Part shown: positions 1 through 7,512 of the stretch, piece after piece | Numbering within the stretch: the first letter of the stretch is position 1 | Layout: each line of letters begins with the position of its first letter | DNA from: Massilia sp. NR 4-1 | GTDB lineage: Bacteria; Pseudomonadota; Gammaproteobacteria; Burkholderiales; Burkholderiaceae_D | Reading direction: 5' to 3' | DNA: 64,000 nucleotides | NCBI RefSeq assembly: GCF_001191005.1 | Contig: NZ_CP012201.1 | Span: forward strand, 5,890,001 to 5,954,000 | Translations under genes and position numbers: made by a program | Notes under the pieces: model-generated | The model's input: the letters and a program-made list of their open reading frames with translations, nothing else | The model's database searches: none | Told to the model about the DNA's origin: nothing

Positions 1-417
1 GCCGCCGATGGCGCGCACCACCTGCATGCCCGAGCGTTCGGAGAAGGCGCGGTCGATATACACGATCTCGTCGCCCTGGCGCACCGAGAGATTGATGGTC
101 TGCTGGGTTTTCTTGTGCAGGGAGCGCATGAAATCGAGCGCCGCTTCGCGCACGGAAAGCCGGCTCTTGACCACATTGCCCAGTTCCAGCAGGCGCATGC
201 CGAGGCGGTAAGTGCCCGGCTCGACGCGGTCGACGAAGCGGGTCAGCACCATATCGTTGAGGATGCGGTGGGCGGTGGACGGGTGCAGGCCGGAGACCTT
301 GGACAATTCCTTCAAGCTCACAGGGTCGGGATATTTGGCCAATGCGTCCAGCAAGGCCACCATGCGCTCGATTACCTGAATGGTCGTCTTTTGTTCCGGG
401 ACGGATTCAATTTTCAT
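1..417 (-). CDS. IclR-family transcriptional regulator, N-terminal part (cut by window edge)
   Basis: Reading the minus strand from the ATG at 415-417 gives 139 open codons that run off the window start. The N-terminus starts MKIESVPEQ and holds a winged helix-turn-helix with the pattern typical of IclR proteins (LKELSKVSGLHPSTAHRIL at about residues 36-54). It is followed by a linker and the first strands of the IclR effector-binding domain (YRLGMRLLELG, then NLSVRQGDEIVYIDR). IclR proteins are cytoplasmic one-component repressors or activators, often of aromatic or small-acid catabolism. The regulated pathway cannot be told here because neighbouring genes lie outside the window. A 7-bp inverted repeat sits just upstream and probably serves as its own operator. 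Family assignment is firm; the target is unknown. Confidence 0.85.
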   Translation of the reverse strand, partial: MKIESVPEQKTTIQVIERMVALLDALAKYPDPVSLKELSKVSGLHPSTAHRILNDMVLTRFVDRVEPGTYRLGMRLLELGNVVKSRLSVREAALDFMRSLHKKTQQTINLSVRQGDEIVYIDRAFSERSGMQVVRAIGG

Positions 418-433
418 GATGCGGTTGGTGCAG

Positions 434-452
434 TGCAGTATTCGGTACTGCA
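434..452 (-). promoter_or_regulatory. Inverted repeat upstream of the IclR-type gene, probable autoregulatory operator
   Basis: Perfect 7-bp arms, TGCAGTA and TACTGCA, are separated by TTCGG. On the minus strand the palindrome lies 17 bp before the ATG and directly downstream of a TATAAA element (453-458). A possible -35 (TTCCCA) lies 17 bp further upstream. A regulator bound here would cover the transcription start, as expected for an autorepressor. The repeat is seen directly; its role is inferred. Confidence 0.5.
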
Positions 453-576
453 TTTATACCATGATGTGAAAAAAATGGGAATTCTGTGTCATATTGGTGT
501 CTGGAAAGTGTGAATAAATACTCACGTCCAGGCATAATGGCGCACCGAACCATCCCAGATCAGCGAGCATAGCAAC

Positions 577-963
577 ATGGAACAGCCTGTCAGCGAATTC
601 AAAAGCAAAAGCGGTTTGAAACGTATCCTGTCCGCCTTCTTTTATTCGGTGGACGGCTTGAAATCGGCCTGGCGCCACGAGCACGCCTTCCGCCAGGAGT
701 TGATGCTGTTCGTTTTCGGCGGCATTATCGCCATGTTCCTGCCGGTCTCGGCTTTTCAGAAACTGGTGCTGATCGGCGTGCTGGTGCTGGTGCTGATCGT
801 GGAGCTGATCAACTCGGCCATCGAAGCCGTGGTCGACCGCATTTCGCTGGATCGTCACCCGCTGTCGAAGAATGCCAAGGATTTTGGCAGTGCAGCAGTG
901 TTGCTCGCCTGCCTGCTGGCCGGCGCCACTTGGGCGGTGGTGCTGTTCAACCGCTTTTACTGA
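577..963 (+). CDS. dgkA: Diacylglycerol kinase DgkA
   Basis: 128-residue integral inner-membrane kinase that phosphorylates diacylglycerol to phosphatidic acid, recycling the diacylglycerol released during periplasmic glucan and lipid-A modification. Three membrane segments can be seen (about residues 42-58, 62-80 and 104-124). The catalytic signature ELINSAIEAVVDR (about 76-88) contains the conserved Glu and Asn-Ser, followed by the conserved AKDFGSAAV stretch. Length matches the prokaryotic DgkA family (about 120-130 aa). The gene is divergent from the IclR-type regulator and stands alone. The ribosome-binding site before the ATG is weak; a CATAAT at 533-538 is a possible -10. Confidence 0.95.
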   Translation: MEQPVSEFKSKSGLKRILSAFFYSVDGLKSAWRHEHAFRQELMLFVFGGIIAMFLPVSAFQKLVLIGVLVLVLIVELINSAIEAVVDRISLDRHPLSKNAKDFGSAAVLLACLLAGATWAVVLFNRFY

Positions 964-976
964 GCGCCATGCCGGC

Positions 977-999
977 TATATAAGTTTGGGGTATATAAA
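977..999 (+). promoter_or_regulatory. AT-rich direct repeat upstream of sbp, possible CysB site
   Basis: Two copies of TATATAA (977-983 and 992-998) start 15 bp apart in an otherwise GC-rich region, about 75-95 bp before the sbp start. CysB proteins bind extended AT-rich sites upstream of sulfate-assimilation promoters, and a cysB-type gene lies in this cluster. The link is inference only. Confidence 0.25.
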
Positions 1000-1072
1000 A
1001 CTTCCAAATCCTTAGTTCGCTTTTATAAGCGGTGACAGTATCCTGAGACTTCCAATTCAAAGGGGAATCCTG

Positions 1073-2074
1073 ATGCTGTCCAAGAAAATCTTTGCCGCTG
1101 CTGCCTTTGCTTCCGCCGTCCTGCCTGCGTTCGCCGCCGATGTGAACCTGCTGAATGTCTCCTACGACCCGACGCGGGAACTGTACCAGGATGTGAACGC
1201 CGCCTTCGCCAAAGACTGGAAGGCGCGCACCGGCGACAATGTGAAGATCAAGCAGTCGCATGGCGGCTCGGGCAAGCAGGGGCGCGCCGTGATCGATGGC
1301 CTGGAAGCCGATGTGGTCACGCTGGCGCTGGCCTATGATATCGACGCCATTGCCGAAAAAGGCTTGCTCAACAAGGACTGGCAAAAACGCCTGGGCCATA
1401 ATTCCACGCCCTACAGCTCGACCATCGTTTTCCTGGTACGCAAGGGCAATCCGAAAGGCATCAAGGACTGGGGCGATCTGGTCAAGCCGGGCATCGCCGT
1501 CATCACCCCGAACCCGAAAACCTCCGGCGGCGCGCGCTGGAACCACCTGGCCGCCTATGGCTACGCCCTGCGCCAGCCGGGCGGTAATGAAGCCTCGGCG
1601 CGCGACTATCTGAAAAAACTGTACAAGAACGTGCCGGTGCTCGATTCCGGCGCGCGCGGCGCCACCACCACCTTCGTCGAGCGCGGCATCGGCGACGTGC
1701 TGCTGGCCTGGGAAAACGAAGCCCTGCTGGCGATCAAGGAGCTGGGTCCGGACAAGGTCGAAATCGTGGCGCCTTCCATCAGCATCCTGGCCGAACCGCC
1801 GGTCGCCATCGTCGACAAGGTGGTCGACAAGCGCGGCACGCGCAAGGTGGCGGAAGCGTATCTGAACTTCCTGTACACCGATGCGGCGCAGGAGCTGATC
1901 GCCAAGAACTACTACCGTCCGACCGTGGAAAAGGAAGCGAAGAAATATGCCGCCCAGTTCCCCAATGTGAAGCTGTTCACCATCTCGCAGGTGGCGGGCG
2001 ACTGGGATAAGGCGCAGAAGACCCACTTTGCCGATGGCGGCGTGTTCGACCAGATCTACCAGCCGAACAAGTAA
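1073..2074 (+). CDS. sbp: Periplasmic sulfate-binding protein Sbp
   Basis: 333-residue solute-binding protein of the sulfate/thiosulfate ABC importer. A signal peptide spans residues 1-21 or 22 (cleavage after AFA or AFAA). The mature protein begins DVNLLNVSYDPTRELY and carries both family signatures: the VSYDPTRELY motif and NPKTSGGARWNHLAAYGYA near the middle. An AAGGGG ribosome-binding site precedes the ATG by 8 bp. Unlike the usual arrangement the gene is not contiguous with cysT: two genes and a terminator lie between. It should deliver sulfate to CysT/CysW/CysA, and is probably induced by sulfur starvation through the CysB-type regulator encoded downstream. Sbp and CysP overlap in specificity; the motifs fit Sbp better. 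Confidence 0.95.
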   Translation: MLSKKIFAAAAFASAVLPAFAADVNLLNVSYDPTRELYQDVNAAFAKDWKARTGDNVKIKQSHGGSGKQGRAVIDGLEADVVTLALAYDIDAIAEKGLLNKDWQKRLGHNSTPYSSTIVFLVRKGNPKGIKDWGDLVKPGIAVITPNPKTSGGARWNHLAAYGYALRQPGGNEASARDYLKKLYKNVPVLDSGARGATTTFVERGIGDVLLAWENEALLAIKELGPDKVEIVAPSISILAEPPVAIVDKVVDKRGTRKVAEAYLNFLYTDAAQELIAKNYYRPTVEKEAKKYAAQFPNVKLFTISQVAGDWDKAQKTHFADGGVFDQIYQPNK

Positions 2075-2094
2075 TCCACGAGGGGAGAGGGCAT

Positions 2095-2655
2095 ATGGCA
2101 GCCAGCTTGCTTTCGCACTACCGGGTTCTGGTGGCGCCGGGCCTGCACAATAGCGGGCCGGATCATTGGCAGAGCCGCTGGCAGCGCCTGTATCCGAGCT
2201 TTCGCCGCGTCGAGCAGCAGAACTGGGACGACCCTCATCTGCCGACCTGGGGCGCGCGCCTGGATGCGGTGCGCGCCGAGCAGGCGCGCCCCACGCTGAT
2301 CGTGGCGCACAGCTTCGGCAGCCTGACCACGGCCTACAGCCTGGCGCGCGATCCGCGTCTGGTTGCCGGCGTGCTGCTGGTGGCGCCGGCCGATCCCGAA
2401 AAATTCGGCGTCACGCATTTGCTGCCGCATGAAAAGCTGCCCTGTCCCTCCATCATGATCGCCAGTACCAATGATCCCTGGATGTCGGCCGCGCGCGCCG
2501 CGCTGTGGGCCAAACGCTGGGGCAGCGAATTTATAGACGGCGGCGCTCTGGGACATATCAACTCCGAATCCGGTTTAGGCGACTGGATTTTCGGCCAGCG
2601 CCAATTGCAAATATTGGCGGAACGAGTGCACAATGAGCGGCTGTTGTCTGTTTAA
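2095..2655 (+). CDS. RBBP9/YdeN-family serine hydrolase
   Basis: 186-residue alpha/beta hydrolase of the small RBBP9/YdeN type (Pfam Ser_hydrolase). The likely triad can be read: Ser73 in AHSFGS, Asp127 in TNDPW and His154 in GALGHINSESG. The LVAPGLHNSGPDHWQ start is typical of the family. It begins 20 bp after sbp with a GAGGGGAGAGG ribosome-binding site, so it is probably co-transcribed with sbp. The physiological substrate is not known for bacterial members. The position beside sulfate-uptake genes suggests, without proving, a role in releasing sulfur-containing or ester compounds. Confidence 0.85.
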   Translation: MAASLLSHYRVLVAPGLHNSGPDHWQSRWQRLYPSFRRVEQQNWDDPHLPTWGARLDAVRAEQARPTLIVAHSFGSLTTAYSLARDPRLVAGVLLVAPADPEKFGVTHLLPHEKLPCPSIMIASTNDPWMSAARAALWAKRWGSEFIDGGALGHINSESGLGDWIFGQRQLQILAERVHNERLLSV

Positions 2656-2673
2656 TCATCTTAGGAGACCGTT

Positions 2674-3312
2674 ATGACTTTACGCCTTGGCGACACCGCG
2701 CCGGATTTTGAACAAGATTCCTCGATCGGACCAATCAAATTCCACGAATGGGCGGGCAATTCCTGGGTCGTGCTGTTCTCGCACCCGGCCGACTTCACCC
2801 CGGTCTGCACCACGGAACTGGGCCTGACCGCCAAGCTGAAACCGGAATTTGACAAGCGCAATGTGAAAGCGATTGCCCTGTCGGTGGACCCGGCCGAAGC
2901 CCACAAGGAATGGATCAAGGACATCGAAGAGACCCAGAAGACCGTGGTCGGCTTCCCCATCATCGCCGACTCCGACAAGAAGGTCTCGGTGCTGTACGAC
3001 ATGATCCACCCCGAGCAGTCCGTGACCGCCACCGTGCGCTCGCTGTTCGTGATCGACCCGAGCAAAAAAGTGCGCCTGTCCATCACCTACCCGATGAGCA
3101 CCGGCCGCAACTTCGATGAAGTGCTGCGCGTGATCGACGCCCTGCAACTGACCGACGCCCACACCGTGGCCACCCCCGGCAACTGGAAAGACGGCGACGA
3201 CGTCATCATCCCGCTGACCGTGCAAGACCCGGAAGTGATCAAGCAAAAATACCCGAAAGGCTACACCGCGGCCCGTCCCTACCTGCGCGTGACCCCGCAA
3301 CCGAACAAATAA
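2674..3312 (+). CDS. 1-Cys peroxiredoxin, Prx6 type
   Basis: 212-residue AhpC/TSA-superfamily peroxidase of the Prx6 group. The peroxidatic cysteine is Cys45 in HPADFTPVCTTELG. The C-terminal region with YPKGYTAARPYLR is typical of Prx6 proteins, and I see no classic resolving cysteine, so a 1-Cys mechanism with an external reductant is expected. It reduces hydrogen and organic peroxides in the cytoplasm. It lies 18 bp after the serine hydrolase, preceded by TTAGGAG, and a strong terminator follows. This makes sbp-hydrolase-prx one probable transcription unit. Confidence 0.93.
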   Translation: MTLRLGDTAPDFEQDSSIGPIKFHEWAGNSWVVLFSHPADFTPVCTTELGLTAKLKPEFDKRNVKAIALSVDPAEAHKEWIKDIEETQKTVVGFPIIADSDKKVSVLYDMIHPEQSVTATVRSLFVIDPSKKVRLSITYPMSTGRNFDEVLRVIDALQLTDAHTVATPGNWKDGDDVIIPLTVQDPEVIKQKYPKGYTAARPYLRVTPQPNK

Positions 3313-3337
3313 GGCTTTGCTGAGTGGGTTCAGCTTG

Positions 3338-3364
3338 GACGCCCTGCGGGGCGTCTTTTTTTTT
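3338..3364 (+). terminator. Rho-independent terminator after the peroxiredoxin gene
   Basis: Stem GACGCCC / GGGCGTC with a TGCG loop, followed by nine T residues (3356-3364). It separates the sbp unit from the cysTWA unit. Confidence 0.92.
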
Positions 3365-3379
3365 GCGGCCGAGCCCGTA

Positions 3380-3410
3380 TCCGGTTTTGGGGTCTGGCCC
3401 CAAAACCGGA
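3380..3410. repeat. REP-like palindrome, perfect 13-bp inverted repeat
   Basis: Arms TCCGGTTTTGGGG and CCCCAAAACCGGA flank a 5-nt centre (TCTGG). It lies in the 241-bp gap between the terminator and cysT. There is no T-run, so it does not look like a terminator. Dispersed intergenic palindromes with GGGGTCTG/CCCC cores are, from memory, common in Oxalobacteraceae. Only a genome-wide search can show its copy number. Confidence 0.6.
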
Positions 3411-3554
3411 CACGAACTGGGCTGTATGGGGCGGGTTTTTTGTGGCAACCCCGATTTTGGCATCTAAGCAAATGACAAAAGGTTAGTTTGTTTTATAACG
3501 CGGCAATGCGATTATGCGGCCCTATTATCTGGAAATGTAATAAGAGGGAGCCAT

Positions 3555-4433
3555 ATGTCAGCAGTCGCTTTGCCGGCTTCAGTGCCGGTGCCAGCCCAAG
3601 CCAGGAGCGCGCCCTATCGGGTGATGCCGGGCTTTAATCTCTCGCTTGGCTTCACCATCTTTTACCTGACGCTGATCGTTCTGATCCCGCTGTCGGCCGT
3701 GTTCCTGAAAACGTTTACCATGAGCTGGGAGGGCTTCTGGAGCGCCGTCTCGTCCGAGCGCGTGGTGGCCTCCTACCGCCTGACCTTCGGCGCGGCCCTG
3801 ATCGGCGCCTTCCTCAACGTGATCTTCGGCGGCGTCGTGGCCTGGGTGCTGGTGCGCTATAACTTCCCCGGCAAGCGCCTGATCGATGCGCTGGTCGACC
3901 TGCCTTTCGCGCTGCCGACCGCCGTTGCCGGCATCACGCTGACGGCCCTGTATTCCTCCAATGGCTGGTTCGGCCGCTTCATCGAGGGCGTGCTGGGCAT
4001 CAAGGTGGCGTTCACGCCGATCGGCGTGGTGATCGCGCTGACCTTCATCGGCCTGCCCTTCGTGGTGCGCACGGTGCAGCCGGTGCTGGAAGACGCCGAG
4101 CGCGAACTGGAAGAGGCGGCGGCCAGCCTGGGCGCCAGCGCGCTGCAAACCTTCATCCGCGTGGTCTTCCCCACCATCCTGCCGTCGCTGATGACCGGCT
4201 TCGCGCTGGCCTTTGCGCGCGCCACCGGCGAATACGGTTCGGTGATCTTCATCGCCGGGAATATGCCGATGGTGTCGGAGATTACGCCGCTGTTCATCAT
4301 CACCAAGCTGGAACAGTACGACTATGCCGGCGCGACCGCGATTGCGGTGGTGATGCTGGTGGTGTCCTTCTTCCTGCTGCTGGCGATCAATCTGCTGCAA
4401 GCCTGGGCGCGCGGCAAGGGAGGCAAGAAATGA
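3555..4433 (+). CDS. cysT: Sulfate ABC transporter permease CysT (CysU)
   Basis: 292-residue inner-membrane permease with about six transmembrane segments and the binding-protein-dependent transport signature (EEAAASLGASALQTFIRVV at roughly 180-200) that docks on the CysA ATPase. It forms a heterodimeric channel with CysW for sulfate and thiosulfate import. A GAGGGAG ribosome-binding site precedes the ATG. The upstream region (3481-3540) is AT-rich with a TATTAT element but no clear -35, as expected for an activator-dependent (CysB) promoter. The last 4 bases overlap the cysW start (ATGA), indicating translational coupling. Confidence 0.96.
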   Translation: MSAVALPASVPVPAQARSAPYRVMPGFNLSLGFTIFYLTLIVLIPLSAVFLKTFTMSWEGFWSAVSSERVVASYRLTFGAALIGAFLNVIFGGVVAWVLVRYNFPGKRLIDALVDLPFALPTAVAGITLTALYSSNGWFGRFIEGVLGIKVAFTPIGVVIALTFIGLPFVVRTVQPVLEDAERELEEAAASLGASALQTFIRVVFPTILPSLMTGFALAFARATGEYGSVIFIAGNMPMVSEITPLFIITKLEQYDYAGATAIAVVMLVVSFFLLLAINLLQAWARGKGGKK

Positions 4434-5317
4434 GCGGCGCACCTGTATCGACGCCACGCCGTGGCGAATTGCCTTCGGCGCCGAATGTGCTGGAACCGGT
4501 CTGGGTGCGCGGCGTGCTGATCGCCGTGGCGCTGACCTTCCTCACGCTATTCCTCTTCGTGCCGCTGGTGGCGGTGTTTGCCGAAGCGCTGAAGAAAGGC
4601 TGGGAAACCTATGTCCACGCCATCGTGGAAGACGACGCCATCTCGGCCATCAAACTGACTTTGCTGACGGCGGCCATCGCCGTGCCTTTGAACCTGATCT
4701 TTGGCGTGGCCGCTTCCTGGTGCATCGCCAAGTTCGAATTCCGCGGCAAGAGCCTGCTGCTGACGCTGATCGATCTGCCGTTCTCGGTGTCGCCGGTGAT
4801 CTCGGGCCTGATCTATGTGCTGCTGTTCGGCGCCCAGGGCTGGTTCGGTCCGTGGCTGCAGGAGCATGACATCAAGATCCTGTTCGCCGTGCCAGGCATC
4901 GTGCTGGCCACCATCTTCGTCACTTTCCCCTTCGTGGCGCGCGAGCTGATTCCGCTCATGCAGGCGCAGGGCAATGAGGAAGAGGAAGCGGCCGTGGTGC
5001 TGGGCGCGTCCGGCTGGCAGACCTTCTTCCGCGTGACGCTGCCGAACATCAAATGGGGCCTGCTGTACGGCGTGATCCTGTGCAATGCGCGGGCCATGGG
5101 CGAATTCGGCGCGGTGTCGGTGGTGTCCGGGCATATCCGCGGCGAGACCAACACCATGCCGCTGCAGGTGGAGATTCTCTACAACGAGTACAACTTCGCC
5201 GCCGCCTTCGCCGTGGCGTCCCTGCTGGCCCTGCTGGCCCTGGTGACGCTGGCGCTGAAAACCTTTATCGAATGGCGCTTGCACGAGAACCGCGCCGACG
5301 AAGCTACGGAGCATTGA
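4430..5317 (+). CDS. cysW: Sulfate ABC transporter permease CysW
   Basis: 295-residue partner permease of CysT. It has multiple membrane segments and the EAA-type loop EEEAAVVLGASGWQTFFRVTL. The pattern SGLIYVLLFGAQGWFGPWL in the middle is typical of CysW. It starts inside the cysT stop and ends one base before the cysA ATG, so all three are translated from one message. Function: membrane channel of the CysTWA-Sbp sulfate importer. Confidence 0.96.
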   Translation: MSGAPVSTPRRGELPSAPNVLEPVWVRGVLIAVALTFLTLFLFVPLVAVFAEALKKGWETYVHAIVEDDAISAIKLTLLTAAIAVPLNLIFGVAASWCIAKFEFRGKSLLLTLIDLPFSVSPVISGLIYVLLFGAQGWFGPWLQEHDIKILFAVPGIVLATIFVTFPFVARELIPLMQAQGNEEEEAAVVLGASGWQTFFRVTLPNIKWGLLYGVILCNARAMGEFGAVSVVSGHIRGETNTMPLQVEILYNEYNFAAAFAVASLLALLALVTLALKTFIEWRLHENRADEATEH

Positions 5318-5318
5318 T

Positions 5319-6392
5319 ATGACCATCGCAGTCAAGAACATCAACAAGCGTTTTGGCGACTTCGTCGCCCTCAACAACGTTTCGCTCGACTTCCCGCAGG
5401 GCGAGCTGACGGCGCTGCTCGGTCCATCGGGCTGCGGCAAGACCACGCTGCTGCGCTGCATCGCCGGCCTGGAGCATCCGGATTCGGGCCAGGTGCTGCT
5501 CGACGGCGAGGATGCGTCCGACCGCCATGTGCGCGAGCGCCAGGTGGGCTTCGTGTTCCAGCACTATGCGCTGTTCAAGCATATGACGGTGTTCGAGAAC
5601 GTGGCGTTCGGCCTGCGCGTGAAGCCGCGCAGCGAGCGTCCTTCCGAGGACCAGATCCGGCGCAAGGTCAAGGAGCTGCTGGAGCTGGTGCAGCTGGACT
5701 GGCTGGCCGACCGCTATCCGCCGCAGCTCTCGGGCGGCCAGCGTCAACGTATCGCGCTGGCGCGCGCGCTGGCGGTGGAGCCGCGCGTGCTGCTGCTGGA
5801 CGAGCCTTTCGGCGCGCTCGATGCCAAGGTGCGCAAGGAACTGCGCCGCTGGTTGCGCCGCCTGCACGACGAGCTGCATGTGACGTCGATCTTCGTCACC
5901 CACGACCAGGAGGAGGCGCTGGAAGTGGCCGACCAGGTGGTGCTGATGAACAAGGGCACGGTCGAGCAGCTGGGCGCGCCGGAACAGGTCTACAACCATC
6001 CGGCTTCGCCCTTCGTCTACGGCTTCCTGGGCAATGTGAACGTGTTCCATGGCCGCGTGCATGAAGGCGTGCTGGCCAGCGGCGATATCAGCTTCAATGT
6101 GCCGGACCACGGCGGCGTGCGCGATTCGCAAGGCACGGCTTATGTGCGTCCGCACGATCTGGAGATCGACCGCTATACCACTGGCGCGGAAGGCATCGTC
6201 GTCAAGCTGCGCCGCGCGCATGCCATCGGCCCGCTGGCCCAGCTGGATCTGGAGCGCGCCGACAACGCCGAATTGATCGAGGCCGTGATGTCCAATGAAC
6301 GCTTCAGCCATTTGGGCTTGAAGGATGGTGAAACCCTGGTCGTGCGGCCCAAGCGCCTGCACGTCTTTGTCGATGGAGGTGCGACCCTATGA
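5319..6392 (+). CDS. cysA: Sulfate ABC transporter ATP-binding protein CysA
   Basis: 357-residue ATPase that powers sulfate import. Walker A GPSGCGKTT is at residues 35-43, the ABC signature LSGGQ at 137-141, Walker B LLLDEP at 158-163 and the switch His195 in VTHD. The C-terminal about 120 residues form the regulatory TOBE-type domain seen in CysA (FVYGFLGNVNVFHGRV, then VRPHDLEI). It follows cysW by one base and overlaps the next gene (ATGA). The position and C-terminal domain separate it from other importer ATPases. Confidence 0.96.
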   Translation: MTIAVKNINKRFGDFVALNNVSLDFPQGELTALLGPSGCGKTTLLRCIAGLEHPDSGQVLLDGEDASDRHVRERQVGFVFQHYALFKHMTVFENVAFGLRVKPRSERPSEDQIRRKVKELLELVQLDWLADRYPPQLSGGQRQRIALARALAVEPRVLLLDEPFGALDAKVRKELRRWLRRLHDELHVTSIFVTHDQEEALEVADQVVLMNKGTVEQLGAPEQVYNHPASPFVYGFLGNVNVFHGRVHEGVLASGDISFNVPDHGGVRDSQGTAYVRPHDLEIDRYTTGAEGIVVKLRRAHAIGPLAQLDLERADNAELIEAVMSNERFSHLGLKDGETLVVRPKRLHVFVDGGATL

Positions 6393-7321
6393 ATTTCCAG
6401 CAACTGCGTTCGATACGCGAAGCGGCCCGCCGCAATTACAACCTGACCGAGGTGGCGAACGCCTTGTTCACTTCCCAGCCTGGCGTGAGCCGCCAGATCC
6501 GCGAACTGGAGGATGAGCTGGGCGTGGTCATCTTCGAGCGCAACGGCAAGCGCCTGACCGGCCTGACGGAGCCGGGCAAGGGCATCCTCAAGATCATCGA
6601 CCGCCTGCTGGTGGAAGCGGAAAACCTGCAGCAGGCCAGCATGGAATACACGGGCCAGAACAGCGGCACGCTGACCATCGCCGCCACCCACACCCAGGCG
6701 CGCTATGCGCTGCCGAAAGCGGTGCAGAGCTTCCGTACCTCCTTCCCGGACGTGCGCATCGCCTTGCAGCAAAGCGCGCCGGACCATATCGCGGAGTGGG
6801 TCTTGTCGGGCAAGGCCGATATCGGCATCGCCACCGAAGGCCTGTCGCAGTTCCCGGACCTGGTGTCCTTCCCTTGCTACCGCTGGAGCCACCTGGTGGT
6901 GGTGCCGGACGGCCATCCGCTGCTGGCGCGCACCCCGGTCAAGCTGGAAGACCTGGCCGAGTTCCCGCTGATTACCTATGACGTGGGCTTTACCGGCCGT
7001 GGCCACATCGACGCCGCGTTCGCGCGCGCCGAGGTGCGTCCCGACATCGTGCTGACCGCGATGGATTCAGACGTCATCAAGCAGTATGTGGCGCTGGGCC
7101 TGGGCGTGGGCATCGTGGCCTCCATGGCGTTCGACCATGGCCGCGACAAGGGCTTGCGCGCCATCGAGGCCTCGCACCTGTTCGCCGCCAACACCACGCG
7201 GCTGGCGGTGCGCCGCGGCGCCTATCTGCGCGCCTATGCCTATGAGTTCATCCAGCAGTTCGCGCCGGAGCTGCGCCGCTCCGATATCGACCTGGCTTTG
7301 AACGGCGCCGAAGCTGCCTGA
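6389..7321 (+). CDS. cysB: CysB-family LysR-type regulator of sulfur assimilation
   Basis: 310-residue LysR-type regulator. The N-terminal helix-turn-helix (MNFQQLRSIREAARRNYN, then TSQPGVSRQIRELEDELG) is diagnostic of the CysB/Cbl branch, as is the NGKRLTGLTEPGK stretch. The C-terminal periplasmic-binding-like domain would bind N-acetylserine or sulfur ligands, by analogy with CysB. Its ATG overlaps the cysA stop by 4 bp, so the regulator is made with the transporter it most probably activates. CysB and Cbl cannot be separated from sequence alone. A terminator follows. Confidence 0.9.
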   Translation: MNFQQLRSIREAARRNYNLTEVANALFTSQPGVSRQIRELEDELGVVIFERNGKRLTGLTEPGKGILKIIDRLLVEAENLQQASMEYTGQNSGTLTIAATHTQARYALPKAVQSFRTSFPDVRIALQQSAPDHIAEWVLSGKADIGIATEGLSQFPDLVSFPCYRWSHLVVVPDGHPLLARTPVKLEDLAEFPLITYDVGFTGRGHIDAAFARAEVRPDIVLTAMDSDVIKQYVALGLGVGIVASMAFDHGRDKGLRAIEASHLFAANTTRLAVRRGAYLRAYAYEFIQQFAPELRRSDIDLALNGAEAA

Positions 7322-7344
7322 TTTTCAATCTTTCCTCGATGGCA

Positions 7345-7375
7345 AAAGGCGCGCTGCGGCGCGCCTTTGTTTTGT
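7345..7375 (+). terminator. Rho-independent terminator after cysTWA-cysB
   Basis: Stem AAAGGCGCGC / GCGCGCCTTT with a TGCG loop, followed by a T-rich tail (GTTTTGTT). Confidence 0.85.
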
Positions 7376-7512
7376 TGTAGCGGCTCGACAGCATCACTTT
7401 TTTCTCAGAAGCTATATTCCGATCAGCCTATACTCTCCGGTATCGGCAGTCCAAGCAGCCGCTGCGCGGCGCGCAGCGTCCCCCACACGAAGCATCGACC
7501 TGGGAGCGACAA

